64,000 bases of DNA from positions 53,202 to 117,201 of the forward strand of contig CALMUP010000017.1 in assembly GCA_937872895.1 (NCBI GenBank), given 5' to 3'. Under the pieces are notes generated by a model. It did no database searches, was not told the DNA's origin, and saw only the letters and a program-made list of their open reading frames with translations. Below, piece after piece: positions 1 through 9,200 of the stretch; the stretch's first letter is position 1; each line of letters begins with the position of its first letter. The DNA comes from an uncultured Verrucomicrobiota bacterium (lineage in GTDB: Bacteria; Verrucomicrobiota; Kiritimatiellia; CAIVKH01). Position numbers and translations under genes: made by a program.

Positions 1-675
1 CTGGATGCGCACATTATCGGCACGCACCCCGCGCGTGAGCACGATCACCCCCTGCTCCTGGCGGATGCGTTCCAGTTCGTCCTCGGCGGCGTTGACCTTC
101 TGCTGCTGCTTGAGCAACTCGTTTTCCAGCGCGGTCACCGCGGCGCGGATCTCGACATCCTTGGAGGACTGGCGGTAGGCCCGGTAGGCATTGGCCACCT
201 CGTTGGCGATGCGCATCGCCTCGTCCTGGTCGTCACGAAACACCTGGATCTCGATGAGGCTGGTATCGCGGTACTGGTTGACGCGGACGCTTTGCTCGAG
301 GATCGACATGCAGACATTGCGCGGAATCAGGCCGCCCTTGTTCTCCTCGCGGGAACTCCACTTCTCCTGGAGGTTGAGCTTGTCCAGCACGCTCGACAGG
401 ATGGTGCGCGACTGGATGACCTCGAACTCGGTCTTGAGAAAGTACGGATTGAAACCGGACACGATCTGGCGGTCAAATACGTCGATGTCCGTGGCATCCT
501 CACGCACGCGGATCGTGGTGCTGGCCATGTAGATCTTGGGCAGCATCAGCGTATAGCACGTGCCGGACAGCGTAACGAGGATGATGACGGCGAGAATGAT
601 CTCCTTGCGCGAACGGATCACCCGCCAGTAATCGAGGAAATGTAGCCCACCTTCTTGATTTTCTTCGTGTGACAT
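1..675 (-). CDS. Wzz-type polysaccharide chain-length determinant, partial (3' end beyond window)
   Basis: The 225 visible codons start at an ATG at 675 and run off the left edge in frame. Residues 12-105 look like a Wzz/chain-length domain: a short cytoplasmic start, one hydrophobic segment at about 25-46, then a periplasmic part with the usual start LPKIYMASTTIRV. A predicted coiled coil begins near residue 185 (ENELLKQQQKVNAAEDELERI). Proteins of this family are inner-membrane co-polymerases that set the length of exported polysaccharide; larger ones carry a C-terminal tyrosine kinase, which cannot be judged here. It lies downstream of an outer-membrane barrel and a secreted protein on the same strand, so the three probably form part of an exopolysaccharide export operon. 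Confidence 0.85.
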   Translation of the reverse strand, partial: MSHEENQEGGLHFLDYWRVIRSRKEIILAVIILVTLSGTCYTLMLPKIYMASTTIRVREDATDIDVFDRQIVSGFNPYFLKTEFEVIQSRTILSSVLDKLNLQEKWSSREENKGGLIPRNVCMSILEQSVRVNQYRDTSLIEIQVFRDDQDEAMRIANEVANAYRAYRQSSKDVEIRAAVTALENELLKQQQKVNAAEDELERIRQEQGVIVLTRGVRADNVRIQ

Positions 676-772
676 ATTGATTTACCAAACATCCAGAGCG
701 CAGGCTCTGGATGGGAAGGTCACGACCACAAACCCCGGCCGCCGCCGGGGCGGTTGCCCGGATCAGGCGGGA

Positions 773-1963
773 TCAGATATCCAACCGCCAACCGATGGAA
801 ATACGGTTGCGGTCGAAATCCTCGCGCAGGTCGGATTGCAGGTCGATGTACTGATAGTTGATTTCGAGCGAATTCCGGGCATTGACCTGGTAGGCTACGC
901 GGGCCGAACCCTGCATGATGTCCTCGTCGCCGGAGAAGTCGGAGGGCAGGTCAAGATCGTTGGCAATACGCTGGTCCGTGTCGTACTCGCTCAACTGGTA
1001 ACTGCCGGCGAGGTAGAGGGAAATCTTGGCGGTCAGCTCATGCGCGACGCTCGCAAAGAAAATCGTGCGGTCCTGGTTGGCGAAGGGATAGATGTCCGAT
1101 TCGAACATCGAGAACCCGCCACCCGCGGAGAAACGCGTGCGCGGCGAGTAGATGTAGGTCAGGGTGACGTCGAAGTACGGCTCTTCCGCGTCCTCGATGG
1201 TGGCATCGTTGAAATCCTTCATCTGGTAGCCGCCACGCAGCACGCCCACAAAGCTGGCGCCGAGCACGTGCTCGAGGCCGAGGCCGATGTAGTCGGAATC
1301 CGAACCGCGGTCATCGCCGTCGTACGAAATCGACTCGCGGCGGTAGTCAGCCATGACGCGGGACAAGTCGGTGATGTTCTGGCGCAAGGTCAAGCCAGCG
1401 GCCCAGATGTCATAGTCTTCGGTTTGCGCAACGGTGGATTCGTCGTAACGCAGAACAGTGTACCGACCGCCAACCAGCATGTAGGTGCGGGGAAGGATCT
1501 GGTAATCCAGGTTGCCGTCGGTAACATTGTAGATGTAGTCGCCGTTCTCACGCACCACGGTACCGCGGTCGATTTCCTCCGGGCTTTCGGCGTACCGGAA
1601 GGTGTTCTTCAACCCCATGGACAGGCGGGGAGACGCGCGGTGATTCAACACGACATCGAAGTCGTGGTGGAGATCGGTGTCATCGGGCTCGCGGTTTTCC
1701 CACCAGGAGAAGGAGGGGCGGTAACGCAAGGTCAGGAAGGTCGGCTCGAAGTTCAAGGTAACACCGAGTTCAAGCTCTTCGATCAGTTTGAAGCTGTCTT
1801 CCTTGCCGCTGCTCTTCTCGTACACGTTGTCGTCGTATTCGAAGCGGAGACGGTTTCCGACCGACAACCAATTGCCGCCGGATCCGGCTTCCGCCGCCAT
1901 CGCGCCTGCGTGGCTGAACAGTGCCGTGATCGCGATCAATCCCATTATCTTGAACTGTTTCAT
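773..1963 (-). CDS. Outer-membrane beta-barrel protein of a polysaccharide export locus
   Basis: This 396-residue protein has a signal peptide (MKQFKIMGLIAITALFSHAG, cleavage probably after AMA near residue 23). The rest alternates polar and aromatic residues as in amphipathic beta strands (for example LRYRPSFSWWENREPDD) and ends in a last strand ISIGWRLDI. The start is supported by AGGAG a few bases upstream. It resembles the outer-membrane barrels found beside Wzz and exosortase-type exopolysaccharide genes. The next gene on the strand is the Wzz-type protein and the previous one is 43 bases away, so co-transcription is likely. A role in moving or anchoring polysaccharide at the outer membrane is inferred from context. 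Confidence 0.75.
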   Translation of the reverse strand: MKQFKIMGLIAITALFSHAGAMAAEAGSGGNWLSVGNRLRFEYDDNVYEKSSGKEDSFKLIEELELGVTLNFEPTFLTLRYRPSFSWWENREPDDTDLHHDFDVVLNHRASPRLSMGLKNTFRYAESPEEIDRGTVVRENGDYIYNVTDGNLDYQILPRTYMLVGGRYTVLRYDESTVAQTEDYDIWAAGLTLRQNITDLSRVMADYRRESISYDGDDRGSDSDYIGLGLEHVLGASFVGVLRGGYQMKDFNDATIEDAEEPYFDVTLTYIYSPRTRFSAGGGFSMFESDIYPFANQDRTIFFASVAHELTAKISLYLAGSYQLSEYDTDQRIANDLDLPSDFSGDEDIMQGSARVAYQVNARNSLEINYQYIDLQSDLREDFDRNRISIGWRLDI

Positions 1964-2006
1964 GAACGTACTCCTAAAGCGTGATTAACGTCGTGGAACC
2001 TGTAAA

Positions 2007-2657
2007 TTACCGGCGCGGGGCGTTGGGCGTGACCGGGCGGGGCTTCGGCGGGGCCGGCGGCGGCACCGGCTCGGGCTGCGGGAACAGCTTGAGCACATCT
2101 TCCCGGGACAGCGTGCGGTTGAAGAACTGGAGGTCGGCGCCGAGCTGCTGCTCGTCCACCGGACGGATCAACGCCGCCTTGCGCAGCGGATCGGTGGAGA
2201 CCTCGACGGCCTTGAGCGCCACGACGTCATCCTTGGTGTCGATCTGGGCGATGGCGTCCTCGATCGTGCCGAATTCGACGCCGATACTCTTGAGGTAATC
2301 AACCCACGACTTGTCACTTTCCGGATTCTCGATCTTGTCGGTGTCGCCGAGGCACTGCACCATGATGCGGGCCAGGTTGCCAATGGTCACCAGGTTGGTC
2401 GGATTCCACCCATCTTTCGGCGAAATGCCGTTCTGCAGGAGGATGGCGTACACATCCGCCGGCTGGGCATTCGGCGGTACCATGGTCGCCATGCCGAGGA
2501 CGTTGACCAACATGCTGGCCAGTTCGGCCTCGGTCATCAAATCCTGATCCGCGGAGGCCTCTTCCTGCGCCATGGCAGCGGGTTGCATCCGGGCAGCCAG
2601 CGGGGAGAAAACTAGGGCAAACAAGACCAAGGCGATCCATCCGTTACGGCTTTTCAT
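2007..2657 (-). CDS. Secreted protein with SLH-like segment and proline-rich tail, function unknown
   Basis: The start was placed at the ATG at 2657 because GGAGGAGCGCT precedes it directly; a longer frame exists but lacks a site. The 216-residue product has an N-terminal signal peptide (MKSRNGWIALVLFALVFSPL), then helical segments with spacing like S-layer homology repeats (EAELASMLVNVLG, then NLVTIGNLARIMVQCLG). It ends in a proline-rich tail (PQPEPVPPPAPPKPRPV). SLH similarity is only a visual impression. It is the first gene of the visible polysaccharide operon, with a good promoter upstream at 2728-2757. An envelope role is inferred from position and secretion signal. Confidence 0.6.
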   Translation of the reverse strand: MKSRNGWIALVLFALVFSPLAARMQPAAMAQEEASADQDLMTEAELASMLVNVLGMATMVPPNAQPADVYAILLQNGISPKDGWNPTNLVTIGNLARIMVQCLGDTDKIENPESDKSWVDYLKSIGVEFGTIEDAIAQIDTKDDVVALKAVEVSTDPLRKAALIRPVDEQQLGADLQFFNRTLSREDVLKLFPQPEPVPPPAPPKPRPVTPNAPRR

Positions 2658-2727
2658 AGCGCTCCTCCAAATATCGATCAAAACATTATGGCTTCGTCGT
2701 GGCTATCATACACGCCGAGACGCACTT

Positions 2728-2757
2728 TATATAGGCCTGAACTTCGGGTAGGGTCAA
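2728..2757 (-). promoter_or_regulatory. Predicted sigma70-type promoter for the envelope operon
   Basis: Read on the minus strand, TTGACC is followed after 18 bases by TATATA. This leaves a leader of about 64 bases before the ATG at 2657. It is in the expected place for the SLH-like gene and its downstream barrel and Wzz genes. Confidence 0.5.
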
Positions 2758-2880
2758 CTGTAAATTCTTGTCATCCCTTCTGATAGGGCAAGAGGCAACC
2801 TGTCCTTCGCCACCCCGTAAACAAACCCGCCAATCTAACTTATTACGTACAAACACGTAGCGGATTGCCGACGTCCTGCG

Positions 2881-2908
2881 TTGTCAGCGCGCCGGTCCGC
2901 TGTATATA
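2881..2908 (+). promoter_or_regulatory. Predicted promoter immediately before rnhC
   Basis: TTGTCA and TATATA are separated by 16 bases. Transcription would begin only a base or two before the rnhC ATG at 2916, giving a nearly leaderless transcript. The bases AAGGTGGG before the ATG could instead act as a ribosome binding site for a transcript begun further upstream. Confidence 0.35.
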
Positions 2909-2915
2909 AGGTGGG

Positions 2916-3911
2916 ATGCCCGAAAAGAATCTGTTTACATTCAGCCTGGCTCCGGACCAGCAGGACCGGCTGGTCGCCCTGCTGGCCGCCGGCAACTACC
3001 AACCGACCCGCGTTCCCTATACCCGCGCCGCGGCGACCGGCTCCCAGGTGACCATCAACCTGTACACCAGCGGCAAGCTGGTGGTCCAGGGCAAGGGTGC
3101 GGCGGACTGGGTAACCTATACCCTGGAGCCGGAGGTGCTGGGCGAGGCGCGGCTGGGTTACGACGATGTGCACGATCCGGAAGCGACCGAACCGCACATG
3201 GGCATCGATGAAAGCGGCAAGGGCGACTTCTTCGGTCCGCTGGTCATCGCCGCCGCCTACGTGGACCGCGCCCTGGTGGAGCAGTTGCGCGCGTTGAACG
3301 TGCGCGACAGCAAGACCATCACCAGCGACAAGGCCGCGCTGGACCTGGCCGACCAGATCGCCGCCGTGCTCGGCCGCCGCTTTGCCCTGGTGACCATCGG
3401 CCCCTCCGCCTACAACCGGATGTATGCGAAGATGAAGAACGTGAACACGCTGTTGGCCTGGGGCCACGCCCGCGCGATCGAGAACCTGCTGTCCTTCGTT
3501 CCCGACTGCCCGCGCGCGCTGTCCGACCAGTTCGGCCCGACCCACCGCATTGAAAAGGCGCTGATGGAGAAAGGCCGGAAGATCCGCCTCGACCAGCGCC
3601 CGAAGGCGGAATCCGACCCCGCGGTGGCCGCCGCCTCGATCCTCGCCCGCGCCGGCTTCCTGCGCGCGTTGAAGCAGATGGGGACGACCTATGGCGTGAC
3701 CATTCCGAAAGGCGCATCATCCGCCGTGCAGGAAACCGCAGTCGCCCTGGTGCGGCAGCGCGGTCCGGCCGTGTTGCTGGAGACCTGCAAAGGACATTTC
3801 CGCACCGCCGATACCGTCCTGGCCAAGGCCGGCCACACCCGCGACGACGTGCCCGGCCTGCCCGCGCCGAACCCGACCCCGTTTGTCCGACGCAAGAAAA
3901 CCACGGAGTGA
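2916..3911 (+). CDS. rnhC: Ribonuclease HIII
   Basis: This 331-residue enzyme cuts the RNA strand of RNA-DNA hybrids. Residues 1-85 fit the N-terminal TBP-like substrate-binding domain typical of RNase HIII. The catalytic domain begins with GIDESGKGDFFGPLV (acidic residues D98 and E99), the third acidic residue lies in NVRDSKT (about D131), and the domain continues through ALSDQFG and RPKAESDPAVAAASI. Length and the extra N-terminal domain separate it from RNase HII. The gene overlaps the possible GTG start of the next gene by four bases, so the two are probably co-transcribed. Confidence 0.93.
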   Translation: MPEKNLFTFSLAPDQQDRLVALLAAGNYQPTRVPYTRAAATGSQVTINLYTSGKLVVQGKGAADWVTYTLEPEVLGEARLGYDDVHDPEATEPHMGIDESGKGDFFGPLVIAAAYVDRALVEQLRALNVRDSKTITSDKAALDLADQIAAVLGRRFALVTIGPSAYNRMYAKMKNVNTLLAWGHARAIENLLSFVPDCPRALSDQFGPTHRIEKALMEKGRKIRLDQRPKAESDPAVAAASILARAGFLRALKQMGTTYGVTIPKGASSAVQETAVALVRQRGPAVLLETCKGHFRTADTVLAKAGHTRDDVPGLPAPNPTPFVRRKKTTE

Positions 3912-3916
3912 CCCCG

Positions 3917-4780
3917 ATGAAACTGGTCCGTTACGGAGAACCGGGATGCGAACGCCCGGGCGTGTGGATCGATGATCCGGCCGGCGCGCGCATCCTCGAC
4001 GTGCGCGGCATGGCCTTCGACATCGCCGACTACGATGCGCACTTCTTCGCGCACCACGGCCTGGCCCGCGTGGCCGCCCTCGCCCGCGAAGCACGGCGCA
4101 AGGAGATCCCGGCCGCCGGCCTGCGTCTCGGTCCACCGGTCGCCCGCCCCGGCAAGATCCTCTGCGTTGGAAAAAACTACGCCGACCACGCCCGCGAGTT
4201 CGACGCCGTGGTGCCCATCTCGCCCGTGCTGTTCAGCAAGGCGGCCACTTCCTGGCACGGTCCGTTCGATGACCTGCGCATCCCGCCCGGTGCCGCAGCC
4301 ATCGATGCCGAGGCGGAACTCGCCGTGGTCATCGGCGCGACCGCGCACCGGGTGACCGAGGCCGATGCACTGCGCCACGTCGCGGGCTATACCGTGGTGA
4401 ACGACGTGACCGACCGGCAGGCCCAGAAGGAGGGAGGACAATGGTTTCGCGGGAAAAGCGCCGACTCGTTCTGCCCGGCCGGTCCGTGGCTGGTCACCGC
4501 GGACGCCTTCGACCTCGCCGGCGGCGCCTCCGTATCATCGTCCCTCAACGGCGCCTCGTTGCAGCAGGGCCACACCCGCGACATGATCTTCAGCGTGCCG
4601 TTCCTGATCGCGTTCATCAGCCGCGCCATCACCCTCGAACCCGGCGACGTCATCGCCACCGGCACCCCGGCCGGCGTCGGCTTCGCCCGCAATCCGCCAC
4701 TGCTGCTGCGCGATGGCGATACCATCGCCTGCACCGTCGAAGGCCTTGGCACGATCACCCAACACGTGCGCGCGGGCTAG
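3917..4780 (+). CDS. Fumarylacetoacetate hydrolase family protein
   Basis: The 287-residue product has the fold and order of the FAH family: a short N-terminal part (MKLVRYGEPG), then CVGKNYADHAREF, a metal-binding acidic set in DAEAELAVVIG, the lid-region motif RQAQKEGGQWFRGKS, and PAGVGFARNPP near the end. Family members cleave or decarboxylate carbon-carbon bonds in diketo acids such as acylpyruvates or 2-hydroxyhepta-diene-dioates. The exact substrate cannot be read here and no aromatic-degradation genes are nearby. The ATG at 3917 was chosen because it gives the usual family N-terminus; a GTG at 3908 is the alternative. Confidence 0.88.
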   Translation: MKLVRYGEPGCERPGVWIDDPAGARILDVRGMAFDIADYDAHFFAHHGLARVAALAREARRKEIPAAGLRLGPPVARPGKILCVGKNYADHAREFDAVVPISPVLFSKAATSWHGPFDDLRIPPGAAAIDAEAELAVVIGATAHRVTEADALRHVAGYTVVNDVTDRQAQKEGGQWFRGKSADSFCPAGPWLVTADAFDLAGGASVSSSLNGASLQQGHTRDMIFSVPFLIAFISRAITLEPGDVIATGTPAGVGFARNPPLLLRDGDTIACTVEGLGTITQHVRAG

Positions 4781-4801
4781 TCCGCGCAGCCGCATGAGGA
4801 C

Positions 4802-4837
4802 AAAAAAACGGAAACAGGCTTGCGCCTGTTTCCGTTT
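4802..4837 (-). terminator. Rho-independent terminator of the HU gene
   Basis: A perfect 14-base-pair stem (4806-4819 with 4824-4837) has a four-base loop. On the minus strand it is followed by a run of T, because 4802-4808 are all A on the plus strand. It ends the HU transcript and may also block convergent transcription from the hydrolase gene. Confidence 0.9.
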
Positions 4838-4858
4838 CGATTCGACCGTGTCGATCGA

Positions 4859-5137
4859 TTACTTGCCGAGGATGGCGTCCTTCGCGGCCTTGGCCACGCG
4901 GAACTTGACCACCTTCTTGGCCGGAATCTTGATCGTCGCGCCGGTGGCGGGATTGCGACCCATGCGGGCCTTGCGCTGCACGAGGACGAGCTTGCCGACG
5001 CCCGGAACGGTGAAGCTGTTCTTGGCTTCCTTGTAAGCCAGCGCAGCCAGCGCGTCAAAAAACTCGTTCACTTGCTTCTTCGACAGGCCGGTCACGTCCG
5101 CCAACTTCGCCGCGGTCTGAGACTTGGTCAATGCCAT
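4859..5137 (-). CDS. HU-family DNA-binding protein
   Basis: A 92-residue histone-like protein that bends and compacts DNA as a dimer. It begins MALTKSQTAAKLADVTGLSK, continues with the helix KKQVNEFFDALAALA, and has the DNA-grasping arm with GRNPATGATIKIPAKKVVKF. The start at 5137 has a strong site (GGAGG) and gives the normal HU length; a longer upstream frame would not be HU-like. A perfect terminator follows the gene. The DNA-contact proline of HU proteins is present in RNPATG. Which paralogue this is cannot be told from sequence alone. Confidence 0.95.
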   Translation of the reverse strand: MALTKSQTAAKLADVTGLSKKQVNEFFDALAALAYKEAKNSFTVPGVGKLVLVQRKARMGRNPATGATIKIPAKKVVKFRVAKAAKDAILGK

Positions 5138-5255
5138 ATACTTGCCTCCTGATGGTTGTTTCTGTTGGTCAAACCGCCCAATGCGGCTTGATTGGTTCGG
5201 ATTTTGCGCGTGTTCGTGCGCAATACAAGGATTTTTTAACGAAAAACGAGCGATT

Positions 5256-5816
5256 TCAAAACGCATCCGTCCCGGACAACACCATGCCATGGGCAAGTTC
5301 CTCGGCCTTCGCGCGCCCTTCGCGCAGCGCGACCACCGCGAGCGCGAACGCGAAGGTCGTGCCGGGTCCCTGGCTGGTGACGAGGTTGTCATCGATCACC
5401 ACGCGCTCATCGACCCGCAGCGCATCGGTGAGTTGGGCGGCGGCAAGCGGATGGCAGGTCACGCGCCGTCCGGTGAGGATGCCCGCCTTCTGCAACACCA
5501 GCGGGGCCGCACACACCGCGGCGATCAGCTTCCCTCGGCGATGGTGCTCGCGCAAGGCCTCCAGCACACGCGCATCCTCCATGAGGTTGATCGTACCGAG
5601 GTTGCCACCGGGCAGCGCGATCACCTCGTAGGCGGCCGGATCGACCTGATCCCACATGCGGTCGGGCATCAGCTTCACCCCGCGCGAGGCCTCGACGACG
5701 CCCTTCTTGAGGCCCGCCACATCCACCATCCACCCGGCGCGGCGGAACACATCAATCACGATCACCGCCTCCATCTCCTCCACCCCCTCCGCCAACGGAA
5801 CCAACACCCGCGTCAT
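5256..5816 (-). CDS. DJ-1/PfpI family protein
   Basis: The 186-residue product matches the DJ-1 subfamily: N-terminal MTRVLVPLAEGVEEMEAV with the conserved glutamate, the core ALPGGNLGTINL, and the nucleophile elbow AAVCAAPLVL with the reactive cysteine at C102. Relatives act as glyoxalase III, protein deglycases or oxidative-stress chaperones; which applies here is not visible. The start at 5816 is chosen for the site GGAGGTGGGTT just upstream. It lies on the same strand as the HU gene, 118 bases upstream of it, and probably has its own transcript. Confidence 0.9.
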   Translation of the reverse strand: MTRVLVPLAEGVEEMEAVIVIDVFRRAGWMVDVAGLKKGVVEASRGVKLMPDRMWDQVDPAAYEVIALPGGNLGTINLMEDARVLEALREHHRRGKLIAAVCAAPLVLQKAGILTGRRVTCHPLAAAQLTDALRVDERVVIDDNLVTSQGPGTTFAFALAVVALREGRAKAEELAHGMVLSGTDAF

Positions 5817-5883
5817 AACCCACCTCCGGAATTGTCCATGCATTGGAACCCCAGCCTACCGGATTCTCCAGTGATTGGAAAGA

Positions 5884-5911
5884 TTGACAACCGCCTCGGT
5901 TTTCCTACTAT
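5884..5911 (+). promoter_or_regulatory. Predicted promoter of the tRNA-Phe gene
   Basis: A perfect TTGACA (5884-5889) is followed after 16 bases by TACTAT (5906-5911). The expected start of transcription falls about 30 bases before the mature tRNA. Confidence 0.7.
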
Positions 5912-5950
5912 CCCCCACTTTGCACGGTCCTTCCGGACCCTTCCGCAAAC

Positions 5951-6026
5951 GGCCAGATAGCTCAGTTGGTAGAGCAAAGGACTGAAAATCCTTGTGTCCT
6001 CGGTTCGATTCCGAGTCTGGCCACCA
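5951..6026 (+). tRNA. tRNA-Phe (GAA), CCA encoded
   Basis: The acceptor stem GGCCAGA pairs with TCTGGCC. The D arm reads AGCTCAGTTGGTAGAGC, the anticodon loop is CTGAAAA with anticodon GAA, and the T arm contains GGTTCGATTCC. The CCA end is encoded at 6024-6026. It lies downstream of a strong promoter and a few kilobases upstream of the genes for its own synthetase, pheS and pheT. Confidence 0.97.
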
Positions 6027-6037
6027 TGCTTCGCCTT

Positions 6038-6063
6038 GGCTCAATACCAAAAACGGGAGCGCG
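6038..6063 (+). repeat. 26-base repeat just downstream of tRNA-Phe
   Basis: This block begins GGCTCAATACC, continues with AAAAACGGGAGCGCG, and matches 24 of 26 bases at 52975-53000, just downstream of tRNA-Ser. Here it forms the left half of a larger hairpin. Confidence 0.6.
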
Positions 6064-6090
6064 AACGCATCGCGCCGGCTGTTTTTGAGC
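6039..6090 (+). terminator. Large hairpin after tRNA-Phe, possible terminator or processing signal
   Basis: GCTCAA (6039-6044) and AAAC (6051-6054) pair with GTTTTTGAGC (6081-6090). Inside them GCGCGA (6059-6064) pairs with TCGCGC (6070-6075). There is no clear T tract afterwards, so termination is only a guess. Confidence 0.4.
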
Positions 6091-6125
6091 GACCGACGAT
6101 TCGCACGGTCGAAGTCAGGCGGTTC

Positions 6126-6155
6126 TTGACTGGTTTGCCGTCAAGGCCCTAGGTT
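6126..6155 (+). promoter_or_regulatory. Predicted promoter of the DUF2723 gene
   Basis: TTGACT is followed after 18 bases by TAGGTT, giving a leader of roughly 40 bases before the ATG at 6201. The -10 surroundings (GGCCCTAGGTTT) closely resemble those before tRNA-Ser at 52815 (GGCCCTAGTTTC). Confidence 0.4.
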
Positions 6156-6200
6156 TGTTCGTTTCGCGCCGTGAACCGGTGGCGGAGGGAGATCTACCGT

Positions 6201-9200
6201 ATGTCGTTGAACGTTAATGATCCGTCACTGAACGAAGAAGCGCATTTTCTTGACCGTCAAACCGGTCCTTTCTTTCGCCGGGTGGATTGGATCGCCTTCT
6301 GGGTGACCTTCCTCGTCGCCTTCGGGGTGTATTTCCACTCCATGGCCCCCACCGTGACGCTGGAGGATTCCGGCGAACTGGCCGTCGCCTCCGATTACCT
6401 CGGCGTTCCCCATCCGCCCGGCTACCCGATCTGGACGCTGCTGACCTGGTTCTTCCAGTGGATCTTCCACTGGGTCAAGTACTTCGGAACCCCCGACGGC
6501 AACCTGACCCTTGTCTGGAAGTCATTCCTCCACCTCTTCGGTGCGGACTTCGGCAAGGCGCACCCGAACCCGGCCTGGGGCGTGACCCTGGCCTCGGTAG
6601 TGACCGGCGCGGTGGCCTGCGCCGCCCAGGCCATGCTGATCAGCCGCTCGGCCGCCGACGTGCTGTTCCACATGAAAAAGAAGCTCGAGGGCGTATCCAC
6701 CGGTTCCGAGAACCTGCTTTGCCTGGTCGGCGGCGTGACCAGCGGCCTGCTGCTCGCCTTTAGCCCGGTCCTGTGGTCCCAGAGCACGATCGTCGAGGTG
6801 TATTCGCTGAACGCGATGTTCATGACCATCGTCATGCTGTTGCTTTACCGGTTCATGTGCCGCCCGGGCGAGAACATGAACCTGTACACCCTCTGCTTCG
6901 TGTTCGGCCTCGGCCTGACCAACCACCAGACCCTCGTCTTCCTCGGACCGGCCATCCTCGTCGCCTTCTTCCTGCGCGACCGCCGCCTGTTCATGGACTC
7001 GATCGCCGCCCTGATGCTGACCGTCGGCGTGTACCTGCTCTGGAAGGGCGCGAAGATCGATATCCAAACCTCGGCGACCGCCGCCTCGAGCAAGCAGAGC
7101 ATGTTCGCCTTCGGGGTGATCCTGCTCCTCGCCCCCGGCGGCCTGTTCATGATCGAGCGCAAGCTGTTCACCGAGTGGAAACGGGTGATCATCTCCGGCC
7201 TGCTCGTCCTGCTCGGCCTGACCTTCTACGTCGGCTACATGCCGGTCGCGTCCGAACAGAATCCGCCGATGAACTGGGGCTACCCGCGCACCACCGAGGG
7301 TTTCTGGCATGCGGTGGGCCGCGGCCAGTACGAACGCATCGACCCGGTGGAGAATTTCAAGGACATCCTGCGCGATTCGAAGAAGTACCAGATCCTCGTC
7401 TGGAAAACGATGTTCGACCCCGGCGGGCACGACCTGATCGCGGTGCGCCAGCACTTCAAGAACGTGAAGGGTTACGAGTTCATCGCCGAACGCGGCGGTT
7501 ACAGCTCCATCGTCGCCCAGTTCGAGTGGTATGTAGCCTGGGCCGCAATGCTGCCCTTCTTCTTTTTCCGCCGCATCGGCAACCGGGCCCTCGGCTGGCT
7601 CGGGGTCACCCTGATCGCCTTCATTTTCCTTACCTTCATCTTCCTGGTGTTCCAGTACCTGCCGCCCGACATCCAGAGCCTGTTCATCGGCCGCGTGCAG
7701 TGGATCCAGGCCCATGCCGTGTATGCGATGTGGATCGGGTACGGCCTGATCTTCGCCCTGGCCTGGCTGGACTCCAAGCTCGGCGGTTCGCGGATCGTCA
7801 CCTACAGCGCCGCCGCGCTGATCCTCGCCGCCCCGATCCCGCAGCTCTACCGCAACGCCTACGACGAACTCTTCATCAAGGAGGTCGGCGGCTGCGAGCA
7901 GCACGGACATGACTTCGGCTGGCAGTTCGGCCACTGGCAACTCGAGGGCGCACGGGCCATTCTCGCCGAGATATCCGAGGAGGAACGCGCGAACTACCCG
8001 AACCCTGACTACCCGCCGCCGATGACGACGAACGCCGTGTTCTACGGCGGCACCGATCCCGGCCGTTTCGTGCCGACCTACATGATCTACTCGGCGCACG
8101 TCCGCGAGGATGTGTTCCTGATCACCCAGAACGCGCTTGCCGACAACACCTACATGAACGTCATGCGCGACCTGTACGGCGACCAGATCTGGATCCCGTC
8201 GCAACAGGACAGCAACCTCGCCTTCCAGCAGTATGTCGCCGACGTGCAGGCCGGCCGCATCCCGGCCGGGGCCGCGGTGAGCATCGAGGGCGGCCGCGTC
8301 AGCGTACAGGGCGTCCAGGGCGTGATGACCATCAACGGCATCCTCGCCAAGAACATCTTCGACGCCAACAAGCGGCTCCACGACTTCTACGTCGAGGAAA
8401 GCTACGTGATCCCGTGGATGTACCCGTACCTCGAACCCCACGGCCTGATCATGAAGATCAACAAGGAGCCGATCCCCGGCCTGACCCCCGAGATGGTCAA
8501 GAACGACCGCGAATTCTGGGGCTGGTACATCGAGCGGCTGAACAACAACCCGAAGTTCGCCCGCGACGTGGTCGCCCGCAAGACCTTCTCGAAGCTGCGC
8601 AGCGCCATCGCCGGCCTCTACGCGGCGCGCCGGATGTTCGATGAAAGTGAACACGCCTTCCGCGAAGCCATCGCCCTCTACCCGCTCAGCCCCGAGGCGA
8701 ACTTCCGCCTCGCCGACATCCACATGCAGCAGGGCGAGTTCGCCGCGGCCCGCGAGATCATCGAGGCCTTCCTGCGCGAAGACACCGAGAACGACAAGGT
8801 GCGCGACTTCCTCAACCAGATCATCAACCTCGAGCGGCTTGACCAGCGCCGCCGCGAACTGGAATTGGAATTGCAGACCGGTGGCGACATCAACAAGGCG
8901 TTCGAACTGGCCAACATCTACCGCGGCATGAACCTGATGCCGATGTTCGACAGCCTGACCCAGCGCATCCTCCAGCAACCGGATCTGCCGCCGCAGTTCA
9001 TCATCGAGATCGCCCGGATGTACGCGGAAACCCAGAAGCTGGACCTGTTCATCAACGCGCTCGAACTCTACGTGCAGCGCGACCCGTCCCAGCCGCGCAT
9101 CTGGCTCGACCTCGCCGCCGCCTATGCCAGTGCCCAACGCCGTCCCGATGCGCTGAGCAGCCTGCGCCGCGCCATCGAGATCGGCGGGGAAACCATCCGC

